From Spirometra erinaceieuropaei (Eukaryota > Platyhelminthes > Cestoda > Diphyllobothriidea > Diphyllobothriidae): 64,000 nucleotides of DNA. The notes under the pieces were generated by a model. That model was not told the DNA's origin. It was given only the letters and a program-made list of their open reading frames with translations, and ran no database searches. The stretch spans positions 2,806,366 to 2,870,365 of the forward strand of contig CACRXP010000005.1 of the NCBI GenBank assembly GCA_902702965.1. The letters run 5' to 3'. Positions within the stretch are counted from its first letter, which is position 1. The number at the start of each line of letters is the position of its first letter. The position numbers and the translations under genes are program-made. Shown here one piece after another: positions 54,614 through 64,000 of the stretch.

Positions 54614-54971
54614 AAGACGGAGTGAGGCAATACTGAGGAGGAATCCATCCTCACGGCAAATCAACCCGCTCCTATTTGCAACAAATCTGACACGCCTGAA
54701 TCTATAAAGACGCACAGCGGCTGTGGCCCGAAGAGATTGCCAAATGACGGGGTAATTCGGTCCTACACAGGACCGATGGTCAGGCTGCACTTGTCCTTTG
54801 CTTATCCAGCCGTGTTGACACTCATTGTGTGAGAGATTCGAGACTCCCCGAGGCATGCCCGGTGCAGATGGAATAGGGGTCAGTTCGTGTGTAGCACGTG
54901 TAGGAGGATTGCTTAACAGAAGACGAAGATGTAATCACCGTAACAAGAAATTTACTGGTCTTTCGGATTTT

Positions 54972-55405
54972 CAGGCCCGCAATCCATCAACAAGCACAAT
55001 GACCTCCCGTCACCGTATTCCGCGCTGAGATTTGCCCTGGGCAGGGGACTCAGTTACGTGGGTAGGGCGCGGGCGAGCAATAATCCCAGTGACAGTGAGC
55101 CAATTTGCCGAGCAATCGTCACACCAGCATCCTACACGGATGACGAAATCACAGCCACTAACGACACGGGGACGCGGACTGACAAGCCACCATCGCACCA
55201 ATCACGACCCCCACGGTGATTGCGAGAGCTGTTAATTACAGTACGGATATGGTCCCACGGCAGCCACGTGCTATAAATACTGCACTCCTTGTGCCACCAT
55301 TACCCTTATCTGCGACTGTCTCTGACGACGGGTTCGAGCGGGAATCCGAAACGTCATGCCAGTAAATATCTTTGTTTCAGTGATCGCATCTTCGTCTTCT
55401 GAACT
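54972..55405 (+). mobile_element. Penelope-like element, 3' end only (second copy)
   Basis: From TCAGGCCCGCAATCCATC onward it is nearly identical to 63112-63542: AAGCACAATGACCTCCCGTCACCGTATTCCG, GGGCGAGCAATAATCCCAGTGACAGTGAGCC, AGAGCTGTTAATTACAGTACG, CTATAAATACTGCACTCCTTGTGCC and CCGAAACGTCATGCCAGTAAAT. The coding part is cut within the last codons of the nuclease. Confidence 0.85.
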
Positions 55406-55443
55406 CCTACCTGGAACTGACCTGTTCGCTTCTACTAGGATTG

Positions 55444-55918
55444 TTTAAATTTATCAACCACTGCTCCCACCACAATCTGCCGACCTCCTGACTATGTCCA
55501 GCCATCGCTGGGAGGTGGGTGCGTAGGGTCAACGTTTGATGTAGGTACAGCGGAAGCCTGCCCCACTCAAACGGATTCATGCGCAATTCATCTCTGCGGG
55601 TCCCACCTCGTAGGGCAACGATGGACCTCTTCGTTGGCGCTGCTTGGACTCTCAGGACATTGCTGGTGCGGCACTTACCAAAACGCTAGGACAAGGCACT
55701 CATGCTTCATCGGCAGAAAACGTCAGAGGCTACGGAAGAAGTGAAGGGAGCGTGAAAAAAACAGAAAAGTGTGTGAAAAGCAGAAAAAACGACGAAAAAA
55801 ACGCTTTTTAGCGGCAGCATTCCATTGGACGATTTTTTCTCCTTCTTGCCTGTCATCAGCTTGAAGGTGTGGGTGGTGGTACTGTTAGCTGACACTCACA
55901 CTCATAATTAGTGCAGTG
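55444..55918. repeat. ~475-bp tandem duplication, unit 1
   Basis: Starts TTTAAATTTATCAACCACTGCTCC and ends AATTAGTGCAGTGTG. Long near-identical blocks are shared with unit 2: CCAGCCATCGCTGGGAGGTGGGT, CAATTCATCTCTGCGGGTCCCACC, GCAGAAAACGTCAGAGGCTACGGAAGAA and CTGTCATCAGCTTGAAGGTGTGGGTGGTGGTACTGT. The two units abut with no spacer. Confidence 0.9.
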
Positions 55919-56352
55919 TGTTTAACTTTATCAACCACTGCTCCCTCCTGACTTTGTCCAGCCATCGCTGGGAGGTGGGTATGTAGGGTAAACGTTTGAT
56001 GTCCCATTCAAACTGATTCATGCGCAATTCATCTCTGCGGGTCCCACCGCGTAGGACAACGATGGACCCCTTCGTTGGCGCTGCCTGGACTCTCAGGACA
56101 TTGCTGGCGCGGCAGTTACCAAACGTAAGGATAAGACTCCCTGGGCAGAAAACGTCAGAGGCTACGGAAGAAATGAAGAGCGCGTTAAAAAACCGAAAAG
56201 TGTGTGAAAAGCAGAAAGAAAATGACGAGAACAACGATATTTTAGCGGCAGCATTCCACCGAACGAATTTTTCTACTTCTTACCTGTCATCAGCTTGAAG
56301 GTGTGGGTGGTGGTACTGTCAGCTGACATCCACACTCATAATTGGTGCGGTG
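55919..56352. repeat. ~434-bp tandem duplication, unit 2
   Basis: Second unit (TTTAACTTTATCAACCACTGCTCC ... AATTGGTGCGGTGC). Relative to unit 1 it lacks two short stretches (near 55478-55495 and 55538-55555). Both units keep a minus-strand frame reading ASNVLRVQAAPTK and LRGGTRRDELRMN. Confidence 0.9.
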
Positions 56353-56594
56353 CTTAACTCCGAGGTAATTTATATTCTAGTGTGTCGTCTCTTCCTACAT
56401 AATCAGCGTGTGGCGGTAGGACGACTCCCTCAGATGAGCCATTCCATCTGTTTTTAACTCGATGTGAAAAACTCACCCATCTAACGGGTACCGGCTCACG
56501 GCTTTGCTGTTTTTTGGCGTCCTCGGGGACAGCGTGCATAACTACGTGAAAAAGGCCTATCATAATCTAAGTTGGCTCTCCCATGGACTGTGGT

Positions 56595-56800
56595 ATATGT
56601 CGGTCAGACTGTCGCTGACGGCTATGTCTACCGTGTGCCGCAGAGTGTGGGGGGGGGGGCGCAGGAGGGTGATTTGCACGCAAATGAATTTATGGTGGTA
56701 GCAGACTTGCGAAGCATCCGCTGCACTCTCCGCTCTCACACACCTGGATCCTGTGGCAAGACAGAGTCAGGACCATGGGGGGGGCGACCTCGGACGCGGT
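56595..56800 (+). repeat. DR dispersed repeat copy
   Basis: TCAGACTGTCGCTGACGGCTATGTCTACCGTGTGCC, GGTGATTTGCACGCAAATGAATTTATGGTGG, TGCGAAGCATCCGCTGCACTCTCC and CACACCTGGATCCTGTGGCAAGACAGAGTC in family order. Confidence 0.65.
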
Positions 56801-56809
56801 GGCTGACAG

Positions 56810-58440
56810 AGCTAAACAACCCGTCTACGCGTGCCACACACGGTTTATCACAAAACAAGGAGGCGGCTCACCGTTTTACTTGGCCCTGGGCGGTCAGCAA
56901 TTAATGGCCTCTGTTCTAGCCCCTGAAATGGAAAACACCTTTTGCCCTTTCTTGGACATTCAGTACGAATTTATGGAAGATGCGCCGCCAGCACTTTTCC
57001 TAAAACCTCTATGTAGCAGAAAAATCAAGAGGACAACTGCAATCACTGCAGGGTCAACCGCCTGGGGCAGTGGCGCATCCCGTCGTCTGCAAGGCAAGTC
57101 TACTGCTGAGAATACGGTATGCTCGCATCTCGGATAAAGCCCGCTGAGGCAGTCACAGAATGGTTGACACGTCATTAGCATGTTTTCCCTGAAGGAGCGT
57201 ACTATGATAGCTCGGTAAAGAGGCTGCAAACTGTCTATGCAAAGTTGTAACGCCCCATGGCACGAACAAGATTTTTTGAATGTTGTAACACTTTTGGCGC
57301 GGTCCTGGGATGGAGATGGTGTAACTGCGTGCTGGTGAGGACGGCCGGTGTCCCTTCCTCTCACTACTGCCGACACCCCCCTCCTTCAAAGCACTCTCGC
57401 TCTCGTCTCTCTCCCAATCAACGTCGCCCCCGGCCCTTCCCTGCAGGTGCCTACAGCGCTGCATCCCCACGGGCTGTTTAGCTAGTATGTCTGGTTCACC
57501 TATCCATCCAGACAGGTCATCTATCCGCTGTTCCTCATTCCACGTGTACATTAACGTTTGTTATGCACATTCTCCATATCCATGTCGTTCCATTACACCA
57601 TATACCATATTTGACGTACTTCCTTCTTCTGCGTGTGAATGAGTTTCGAGAGATGTTAACAGTTCTGTTCAGGTCTACCTCCGCCAGGATCTCTTCTTAA
57701 CGTTTCCTTATTTTGATGTGTGCTACCCTTGACGCCCTCGGACGCTACAACGTCTCCAAGTTTGCTGATGCGTATCTCAAGGTCAAACTAGCTTAGGGTT
57801 CAAGTTCAGAGTTGAGGTAGGCCAGGTGGATTAGTGTGAATTACCCAGCCCTACTTGGACGGGCATGTGAATGGGGCTGGGAGAAGGGGGGTCACTGGCC
57901 CTCGTCGCGACAATGACATGTCATGTTTTTGCCTAATCTGCGTGCGACGCATTGACGCGGACCGCCCCTTCACTCATTGGGTTGCTACCGTCGCCCAGTG
58001 TGGACTGAAACCGGGATCAGGGTGAACCTCAATGTCTGATTGAATTGCTGATAAAGCAAATAAAACCGCACACACACGCACGCACAAACAAACAGGCTGG
58101 ACATAAAGTGGCTTTCGTGCAGCCTCCGAAGCTGACAACGCCCCGATCTGGGAAATTTCGACTTTAATTAGCGCAACTGGTAGTCACTTCGGTGAATCCG
58201 GCTGGCGGTGCTTTGCGTTTGCTTTGTGGCTACACACCAGGAAACGCATATGTCTGATTCAAACTCAGGTGTTTCTCCCGCAGAAAGTAGCATTTCGTGT
58301 TTATTGCTGCCCTTGGTGATAGCTTCTTATTTGATCTATTTAGGTTCTCAGAAAAAAACAACACACTTCTGCTGAAGAGGCCATGCACATCATCCTCAAC
58401 CAGCTGTTGGAACTTCAACACGATGATGCTACTGATCCAT
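56810..58440. other. no recognised gene
   Basis: Large overlapping frames on both strands at 56775-57551 (up to 138 codons) show no recognisable domain; the mutual overlap argues against coding. Confidence 0.3.
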
Positions 58441-58448
58441 TAGTAAGG

Positions 58449-58516
58449 ACCACCACCACCACCACCACCACCACCACCACCACCACCACCACCACCACCA
58501 CCACCACCACCACCAC
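58449..58516 (+). repeat. (ACC)n microsatellite
   Basis: About 22 perfect ACC units, the longest pure microsatellite in the window. Confidence 0.97.
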
Positions 58517-58529
58517 TAACAGTAGTAGC

Positions 58530-59820
58530 AGTAGTAATTCCTGAAGTACTCCGGACCGACTATTTAATAAATCATTTGTTAGGAGCGGTCGGAGGGCATG
58601 TAAACGGCGTATCCGTCATGTTGTGCCAAGAGTTGTTGTTGATATTTTTGTTTCTGGCCATCGACATTCAGCGATTCTAATTTTTTCTGAGGTCATGCTC
58701 CGCCCCGTCACCTACTTCCTTATGAGCCATTAAGTGAATTGGGTTCTCTTTCGAGTGGTTAGGAAAAAACGTTTGTGCAACCCCATATTTACTGTAATTC
58801 CGTAGAGATTGCTGATACTACTTATGCTACTCTAGTTTTCACATGCTGACTCCAGACCTCTACTAATATCCCACATCATTTCTTCTACTCAACACTTCCT
58901 CTTACCATTGGACAGCATCTCACAGGGTCAGTTGCGCCAAAACCTCACCGATTACTTTGCCACACCCTCCCTCCGAGTGAAACACTTGGATACCACTCCG
59001 TTAAGCTCTCACCACACAGCTACCAGTGGAGATAACAACAATTCAGAAGTACTGTCATTCCACTGCCATCTCAAAATGGATAACAGAATCTAGGCAAGAG
59101 CGTAGTATGCGACTCCACTCAGGGGACAAAAACATGATCATCGTGGCGAAACGCGTCCCGGCCTTTTTCATAATTGACACTTCTGCGCTCTCGTAACTGA
59201 GTGGAATGTAATCTATTTCTGGAAGAACGGCTAAAGTGCTCAAATTCTGCTTGCATTGTCAGATACCATCATACCCTAATCTTTCCTCGGGGATCGAGCT
59301 CCTGGTACGTGTGCTGTTTTGCAAATCGCTGTAGAGAGATTCAGCGCGAGGACGCAATATGTCGCCTTCTCATTTATGCGAATGTTTACCTAACATTGCG
59401 CTCTCCTTTCGGTCATTTAGCCCCACATATAAAGCCCGTATAACACGATGATCTGGTTATTGTTTCCTGGAAGGGATCGCAGACTGCGTCCTAGCCCAGA
59501 ATCTACGCTAAGATGTCCGTCCCACTCGTCTGAGGCCGCCAGCGCAACATGACTAGTATTTGATGAGAAGTCGTCGAGAGCTCAACCCTGGCTGTCGTGA
59601 GGACCGAAATAAAGCAAGTACGTAAATACCTCCATTGCCGTCCGATTATAGACGGCATAGGCGAAGCCTTATTTGGTCAGTGCAAACAGGTGACCATTTC
59701 ACAAATGCGCACAAAAGTGGACAACTCTGAGGCGTTTCGAGTGCTCAAATGTTCGTGCTTTGTGCTTTGGTGGTAAGGAACAAAAATATGGGCGCCCCTA
59801 TTATAAGTGGCATGGCGCCA
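58530..59820. other. no recognised gene
   Basis: Nothing recognised on either strand. Confidence 0.3.
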
Positions 59821-59824
59821 CATC

Positions 59825-60212
59825 CACCGGGGTTTAGGGTTGGTGTTAGGAGAGTTAGTTCTAGCGTTAATGTTAGGACTGGGGTCACGAGAGTAGGTGT
59901 TAGGGTTGAAAGGTCAGATGTGGTTATGCAATCCCACCTGAAGTAAACAAACCCCAGCCACCTGTAAGATGAAACCAGTGGTAATGAAGGTTTTTACAGT
60001 TGGGGCGGGGGAACGCACAGGTGACGAGTTGTATGCAAAAGAAAAGCTATTAGGAATGCGCGGTTGTACGCTGAGTGGTTGATAAATAGTTGCCTTAATC
60101 CTTAACTCTGACCCCAACCCTAACTCCTATGCATAACTCATAACATTGACTCCTAACCCCAACCCCAACAGTATTGTGTCCATCAGGTGGGGTTACCAAA
60201 CCACATCTTACC
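59825..60212. repeat. paired telomere-like blocks with inverted ends
   Basis: A TTAGGG-like block (59830-59910: GTTTAGGGTTGGTGTTAGGAG..., AGGTGTTAGGGTTG) and a CCCTAA-like block (60095-60170: CCCCAACCCTAACTCC..., CTCCTAACCCCAACCCC) face each other. AGATGTGGTT....ATCCCACCTGA at 59917-59941 is matched in inverse by TCAGGTGGGGTT...AACCACATCT at 60183-60209. Confidence 0.75.
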
Positions 60213-60410
60213 GGTTAAAATGACGGCACTGGAACAGGTACCCTCCACCCCGGAGTTTAGCTCAAGGTCACCTGTTGTAGTGCTTTGGTGGAGCATATTC
60301 CCATGTCAAACCGCCTTGGATTTCGTCCGGTCGTTGCTACCATATTTCCCCTCGGTAAGGGCTGGCATCGGGCTCGTGTACATGGAATTTAAACACTAGT
60401 GATCCATATT

Positions 60411-60517
60411 GAGCCAACTGTGAAAAACTCGGCGCCTCGGTGGGATTCGAACCCACGCAGTAAGCAGAAGGCTTTAGTACAGCCAACGCTCTAACCACCT
60501 GAGCTACGAAGCCCCGC
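60411..60517 (-). mobile_element. S1 SINE, minus copy of an inverted pair
   Basis: The reverse complement reads GGGGCTTCGTAGCTCAGGTGGTTAGAGCG (intact A box), GTGGGTTCGAATCCCACCGAGG (intact B box) and CCGAGTTTTTCACAGTTGGC. One of the least mutated copies. Confidence 0.9.
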
Positions 60518-60666
60518 CGGACGACGCGAGTGGATTCTAGGTGAATTACTTAGGAAATCCTGCTTGGGCAGTCAACTTACTGTATCAGATTTGGTGGATT
60601 CCAGACGTTGCAGTAGGTTGGGCGGGTAAACTTGACCCAAATGTGATTAAATTCGAGTCGTCTGGC

Positions 60667-60770
60667 GGGGCCTCGTAGCTCAAGTGGTTAGAGTGTTGGC
60701 TCTACTAAAGCCTTCCCCTTCGTGGGTTTGGATCCCACCGAGGCGCCGAGTTTTTCACAGTTGGGTCAAT
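60667..60770 (+). mobile_element. S1 SINE, plus copy of an inverted pair
   Basis: GGGGCCTCGTAGCTCAAGTGGTTAGAG, GTGGGTTTGGATCCCACCGAGG and GAGTTTTTCACAGTTGGGTCAATATGA, preceded by the family leader (60580-60660). The variable region is shorter than in other copies (CTTCCCCTTC). Confidence 0.9.
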
Positions 60771-60966
60771 ATGAATTTTTCAAAATCTGCCAAAATACCT
60801 AGGAACACTAATGATTCGAAAATTTTTCCTAGATATTACCAACTCGGCTATCACCTCGTCTACGGCATCATAATTAGAGGATATTCTGCAATATTTCGAT
60901 GGTGAGAGCACAGGATACTGTAGGTGCCGACAAGTCGATCATGGAGGCATCTCAACCACCAGGCGC

Positions 60967-61368
60967 TCACGCACTGTTCGGGCCTGGGGTTGGTACCGAT
61001 AACACATCGTTACTTTTTTCCATCTGCAGGAAAGCAAGGCTAGAACGGGCCACATAGGATTGGACATCGTAGTATCTATAAATGAACTGCCTGAGGAGGT
61101 GAAGACCTTTCTGAAGCACAGAAGCGAAGGGGCATGTTAAAAGGTTACTGTCCAAATAAATGTCGCTGCGGCAACTCATCCTGGTGGTTCGAGGGATAGC
61201 GAGGTCTGTCGGCTTATTGGAGTTATATGGACCAGTTGACGAACTGGACCGACTTTCTGTGTCCCCGGCGTAAATCGCAATTCCGTAGGTCGCACCACCG
61301 CCCTCCATGCTGTTAAAGGATACGACAAGTCGAAAAATTTCCAAAAGAATCAGACACCGAAGGAGCAC
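60967..61368 (-). other. 133-codon open frame, unrecognised
   Basis: The longest repeat-free minus-strand frame in this part. It starts MLLRCLILLEIFRLVVSF, a hydrophobic stretch that could mimic a signal peptide, then is Ser/Thr/Arg-rich with LLTCPFASVLQKGLHLL. I recognise no domain and see no supporting splice or polyadenylation pattern. Confidence 0.2.
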
Positions 61369-61427
61369 CAGAATAGGCCATTAATGGAGAAAAGCAAATG
61401 TATTACATGCCATATACGGCAGGTGAG

Positions 61428-61712
61428 CTATCTCATGAAATATTAACCGAAAGTCTGAAAAAAAGTTTTCAAATCGAGCAGATTACATAGGTAGGGTTAC
61501 AATATTAATTACCGCGCGGTATAATCCTAAGATATTTCACTTACTTCCGGATGATTTTGAATAAAATGCTTTTCGTCCGACTGCAAAAAACTGCACTTTC
61601 TAAAAAGTGGCTACTTGCGTAGTATTATTTTTTTCTTATTGATTCTTGATGCCCATACAAATTCAATTATATTTCATGGAAAGCATGCATTAAAATATTC
61701 ATTCTTTTGCTC
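61428..61712 (-). repeat. AT1 dispersed repeat copy
   Basis: Same orientation and block order as 2868-3170: TCATGAAATATTAACCGAAA, TATAATCCTAAGATATTTC, CATACAAATTCAATTATATTTCATGGAAAGCATGCA. Confidence 0.6.
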
Positions 61713-61997
61713 CTTCGGCAGGAAATTACGGCCTCTTCAAATTTTATACTCGAGGAAGGTTATAATCTGGTTTGAAAAACTTCTAATTTCCGAATTATTT
61801 TGAACCCGACCTACCGTTACGCTTTCCTTGTACAGCAAATCATACAATTCTGCACCATCTTAGGAGGAGACCATGTAGGGTTCATACAGGTTAACAGTGG
61901 ATATGAGCTATATTGTGAACTTTACAAACAACGTTGTTAAATACGGAGACACGATGTTTTATGAAGGGGCATTTCATGGTCTTAAAAATCTCGTAAT

Positions 61998-62105
61998 TAG
62001 AAACTTTTTAAAAGCCAATTATCACTTCCTTTCAAGTATAAAGTTTGAAGAGGACGCGATTTTCTCTCCCTACCATCTCCCCCTCCTCCTCCTCCTCCTC
62101 TTCCT
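61998..62105 (+). repeat. AT1-associated block with (CTC)n tract
   Basis: GAAACTTTTTAAAAGCCAATTATCACTTCC matches 49669-49700; a short CTC/TCC tract follows at 62080-62105. Confidence 0.5.
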
Positions 62106-62639
62106 CCCGACACTGCCCCCACTTTCTTGATTTCGCACAAGTGGCCAGTCGCTGCTTTTTTGTCTTTCCCCTCCTGTCTCAGCTGAAAGTGGAAGTCTCG
62201 CATAATTTGAGATGTTTTCAGGCCTCTACGTCCTGTTTCAAGTGGAGCTGGCAGCCAAAGTGCAGGACTTCAAGGCTGTATTGTGAGTCAATTCACGCGA
62301 ACATTTTTTAATAGTTGTCGAGGCATAACGGCAACCGACGCTCATTGACATTCCCGAGTCGCATTTATGTAAGTTCCTCCAGGGGACTAAAGTATTTTAT
62401 ACACGCCTTTTGGAGAACTTTACAACTAGATGAGGCAAGTCCCACGAAACTCCTATCTATCCGGTATCTCCAACAACTTCGACCAGGGGCCTCGTTGTTC
62501 AAGCGACCAAAACACCTACATTTGATCTGGAAGACATTGCATGTAGTCCTCGTCTGCTGTAAAAATTGTGGTGGTCAAAAAGCCAAAGTGTTCAGGAAAT
62601 CGACGAAAACGACGTAAATACTGAACTTCAACAGCAACC

Positions 62640-63545
62640 ACCCGATCATTCACAAGCGCAGTTGCGTAAGGGCGCTATACCGGCGCGTCGAGACGCATCG
62701 CAGTGAACTGGAAAACAGGGTTTCTGAATTGCAATATCTTTGAGAGGTACTGTCAGCCGATGGCTACCCGCGCAACTTCGCCAACCAGTGCATACGAAAA
62801 GACACCAGAGACCAAATCCAACCGGCCTCAAGTTTTGGTGGTCTCTTCCGCACGTGAAGAACGTCTCGGAAGTCGTCTGAAGTCGTTTACTGGATCTGGT
62901 GCAGTTGCGGACAGAGCAACTGCGGCGGCGAAACTGGGAGACTACTCCGTACGGAATTGTCGAGCACGCAGCAGCAGTGAGGGGGAAATACGTCAGTTCT
63001 CAGGTGGCAGGTCATTCCACGGAACTCGGCTATATTTTCAAGTTTCAAGAGGCCGAAATCCTCGCGATAGCTGACAACCGCGTTAGCCGCGAGCTGCTCG
63101 AGCGATGGTTCTCAGGCCCGCAATCCATCCACAAGCACAATGACCTCCCGTCACCGTATTCCGTGTTGAGATTTTCCCTGAGCAGGGGAATCATTCACGT
63201 GGGGAGGGCGCGGGCGGGCAATAATCCCAGTGACAGTGAGCCAATTTGCCGAGCCATCGTCACACCAGCATCCAACACGGATGACGAAATCACAGCCAGT
63301 AACGACTCGGACACGGACTGACAAGCCATCATCGCATCAATTACGACCCCAGCGGTGATTGCGAGAGCTGTTAATTACAGTACGCATATGGTCCCATGGC
63401 AGCCACGTGCTATAAATACTGCACTCCTTGTGCCACCAGTGTTCTTATCTGCGACTGTCTCTGATGATGGATTTGAGTGAGAATCCGAAACGTCATGCCA
63501 GTAAATTTCTTTGCTCCTGTGATCGCATTTTCGTCTTCTGAAATT
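62640..63545 (+). mobile_element. Penelope-like element, 3' part (linker, GIY-YIG remnant, 3' UTR)
   Basis: Joined over frameshifts the plus strand reads HRSELENRVSELQYL, DGYPRNFANQCIRKDT (end of RT), then VVYWIWCSCGQSN and GGETGRLLRTEL (GIY-YIG start, with GIY as VYW and YIG as CGG), QVAGHSTELGYIFKFQEA, SRELLERWFSGPQSIHKHND and a C-terminal acidic tail SNTDDEITASNDSDTD. The 3' UTR ends with TCTCTGATGATGGATTTGAG...CCGAAACGTCATGCCAGTAAA. It belongs to a different Penelope-like lineage from 18380-19290. Frameshifts and an altered nuclease site make it inactive. Confidence 0.85.
62899..63321 (+). pseudogene. GIY-YIG C-terminal reading frame of the Penelope-like element
   Basis: A 140-codon open stretch covering the second half of the nuclease (VRGKYVSSQVAGHST, AEILAIADNRVSRELLERW) and the acidic tail. 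The His-Glu-Asn positions expected of the family are partly kept (GH, RELLE, HKHND in place of an N). Not a free-standing gene. Confidence 0.7.
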
Positions 63546-64000
63546 ACAATGTTTCCTAAACCGGTGTCGCCGGCCTTGAGATCGTTTATGCACCCGCTTT
63601 GTTTTAGCGTGGATGCTGCTGATACTATACACTATATCGCAGTTGCCCTTATTTTGGCGGTAAAAACGAATCAGGGGATGTGGCGGCCAGCCGAAATGCA
63701 AACTGCCCACCCGTCCCTATTACTTGGAAATGCACTTACACCACCGAATGGGTTTCTGGGCTCTTTTTTCACTTTGTCGCGAAGAGGGAAGATACCTACA
63801 GCGACTGTACGCTTTACTAGTGTGGGTTAAATCATCGGAGGGAACATGGTACGCAGCAGTCCTGATAGACAAAATGTAGGGACATGTGAATATTCGAAAT
63901 CTCGGTGGACGGTGTAATCTAGGCTTATCGCGGCAACAGTTCCAGCGATGACCGCTGACACCGAATAAACCCTAATGTTATCAGCCCTGAAAGGTGACCC
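63546..64000. other. right end of window, nothing recognised
   Basis: Opposing frames of 111-117 codons overlap the Penelope tail and this flank; no domain recognised. Confidence 0.3.

Noticed and set aside
56775..57551. Cluster of 110-138-codon frames on both strands
   Set aside because: They overlap one another antisense, start within a DR repeat and match nothing recognised; a GC-rich stretch with few stops explains them.
58449..58516. CRISPR-like array
   Set aside because: Pure trinucleotide repeat with no spacers; the genome is eukaryotic.
60967..61368. Possible transporter or P-type ATPase fragment suggested by YGIAIYAGDTESRS
   Set aside because: Only a few residues fit and no catalytic motif is present; chance resemblance.

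Overview
The window looks like gene-poor, repeat-rich nuclear DNA of a flatworm, most likely a diphyllobothriidean tapeworm (Spirometra, Schistocephalus or Dibothriocephalus type). That placement is inference from memory: the retroelement families seen here (a non-LTR element whose C-terminus carries C2H2 fingers, Penelope-like elements with a GIY-YIG domain, CR1-like and RTE-like reverse transcriptases, tRNA-derived SINEs with a ...GAGTTTTTCACAGTTG... tail) are ones I associate with those genomes. There are no operons, no bacterial ribosome-binding sites and no long intact reading frames. Splice-like signals and AATAAA motifs occur, as expected for a eukaryote.

Only two pieces look like host genes. 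The clearest is an uninterrupted 93-codon ATG12 homologue on the minus strand (9651-9932). The other is a 173-nt probable internal exon on the minus strand (579-751), with good splice signals but no identity I can name.

Layout. 0-5 kb: the exon, a candidate non-autonomous DNA transposon (1507-2672), and a foldback element with internal tandem repeats (3352-3919). 5-14 kb: mostly unassignable sequence around ATG12. 14.6-17.3 kb: an RTE-like reverse-transcriptase remnant running straight into a CR1-like remnant. 18-29 kb: a nest of Penelope-like fragments and a pair of ~2-kb inverted arms (about 20.9-23.1 and 27.1-29.1 kb) carrying an unidentified coding-like segment. 29.9-32.8 kb: zinc-finger tail of a LINE and a Ty3/gypsy gag remnant. 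34-45 kb: interstitial TTAGGG-like blocks, a ~600-bp direct duplication, two SINE families and several copies of an unnamed dispersed repeat. 47-50 kb: another LINE zinc-finger tail and a 795-bp Merlin-type element with ~42-bp terminal inverted repeats. 51-64 kb: more SINE pairs, a ~450-bp tandem duplication, microsatellites, and two nearly identical Penelope-like 3' ends.

The elements do not form a pathway; the window is best read as layers of insertions. Its most distinctive theme is inverted architecture: paired opposite SINEs at three loci, telomere-like blocks next to or inside perfect inverted repeats, a foldback element, a SINE-derived hairpin and the large inverted arms. I did not find a convincing new functional gene system. 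The best new leads are the compact ATG12 locus, the paired SINEs, the telomere-like hairpins, and a ~0.5-kb dispersed repeat (called DR here) present in about eleven copies.
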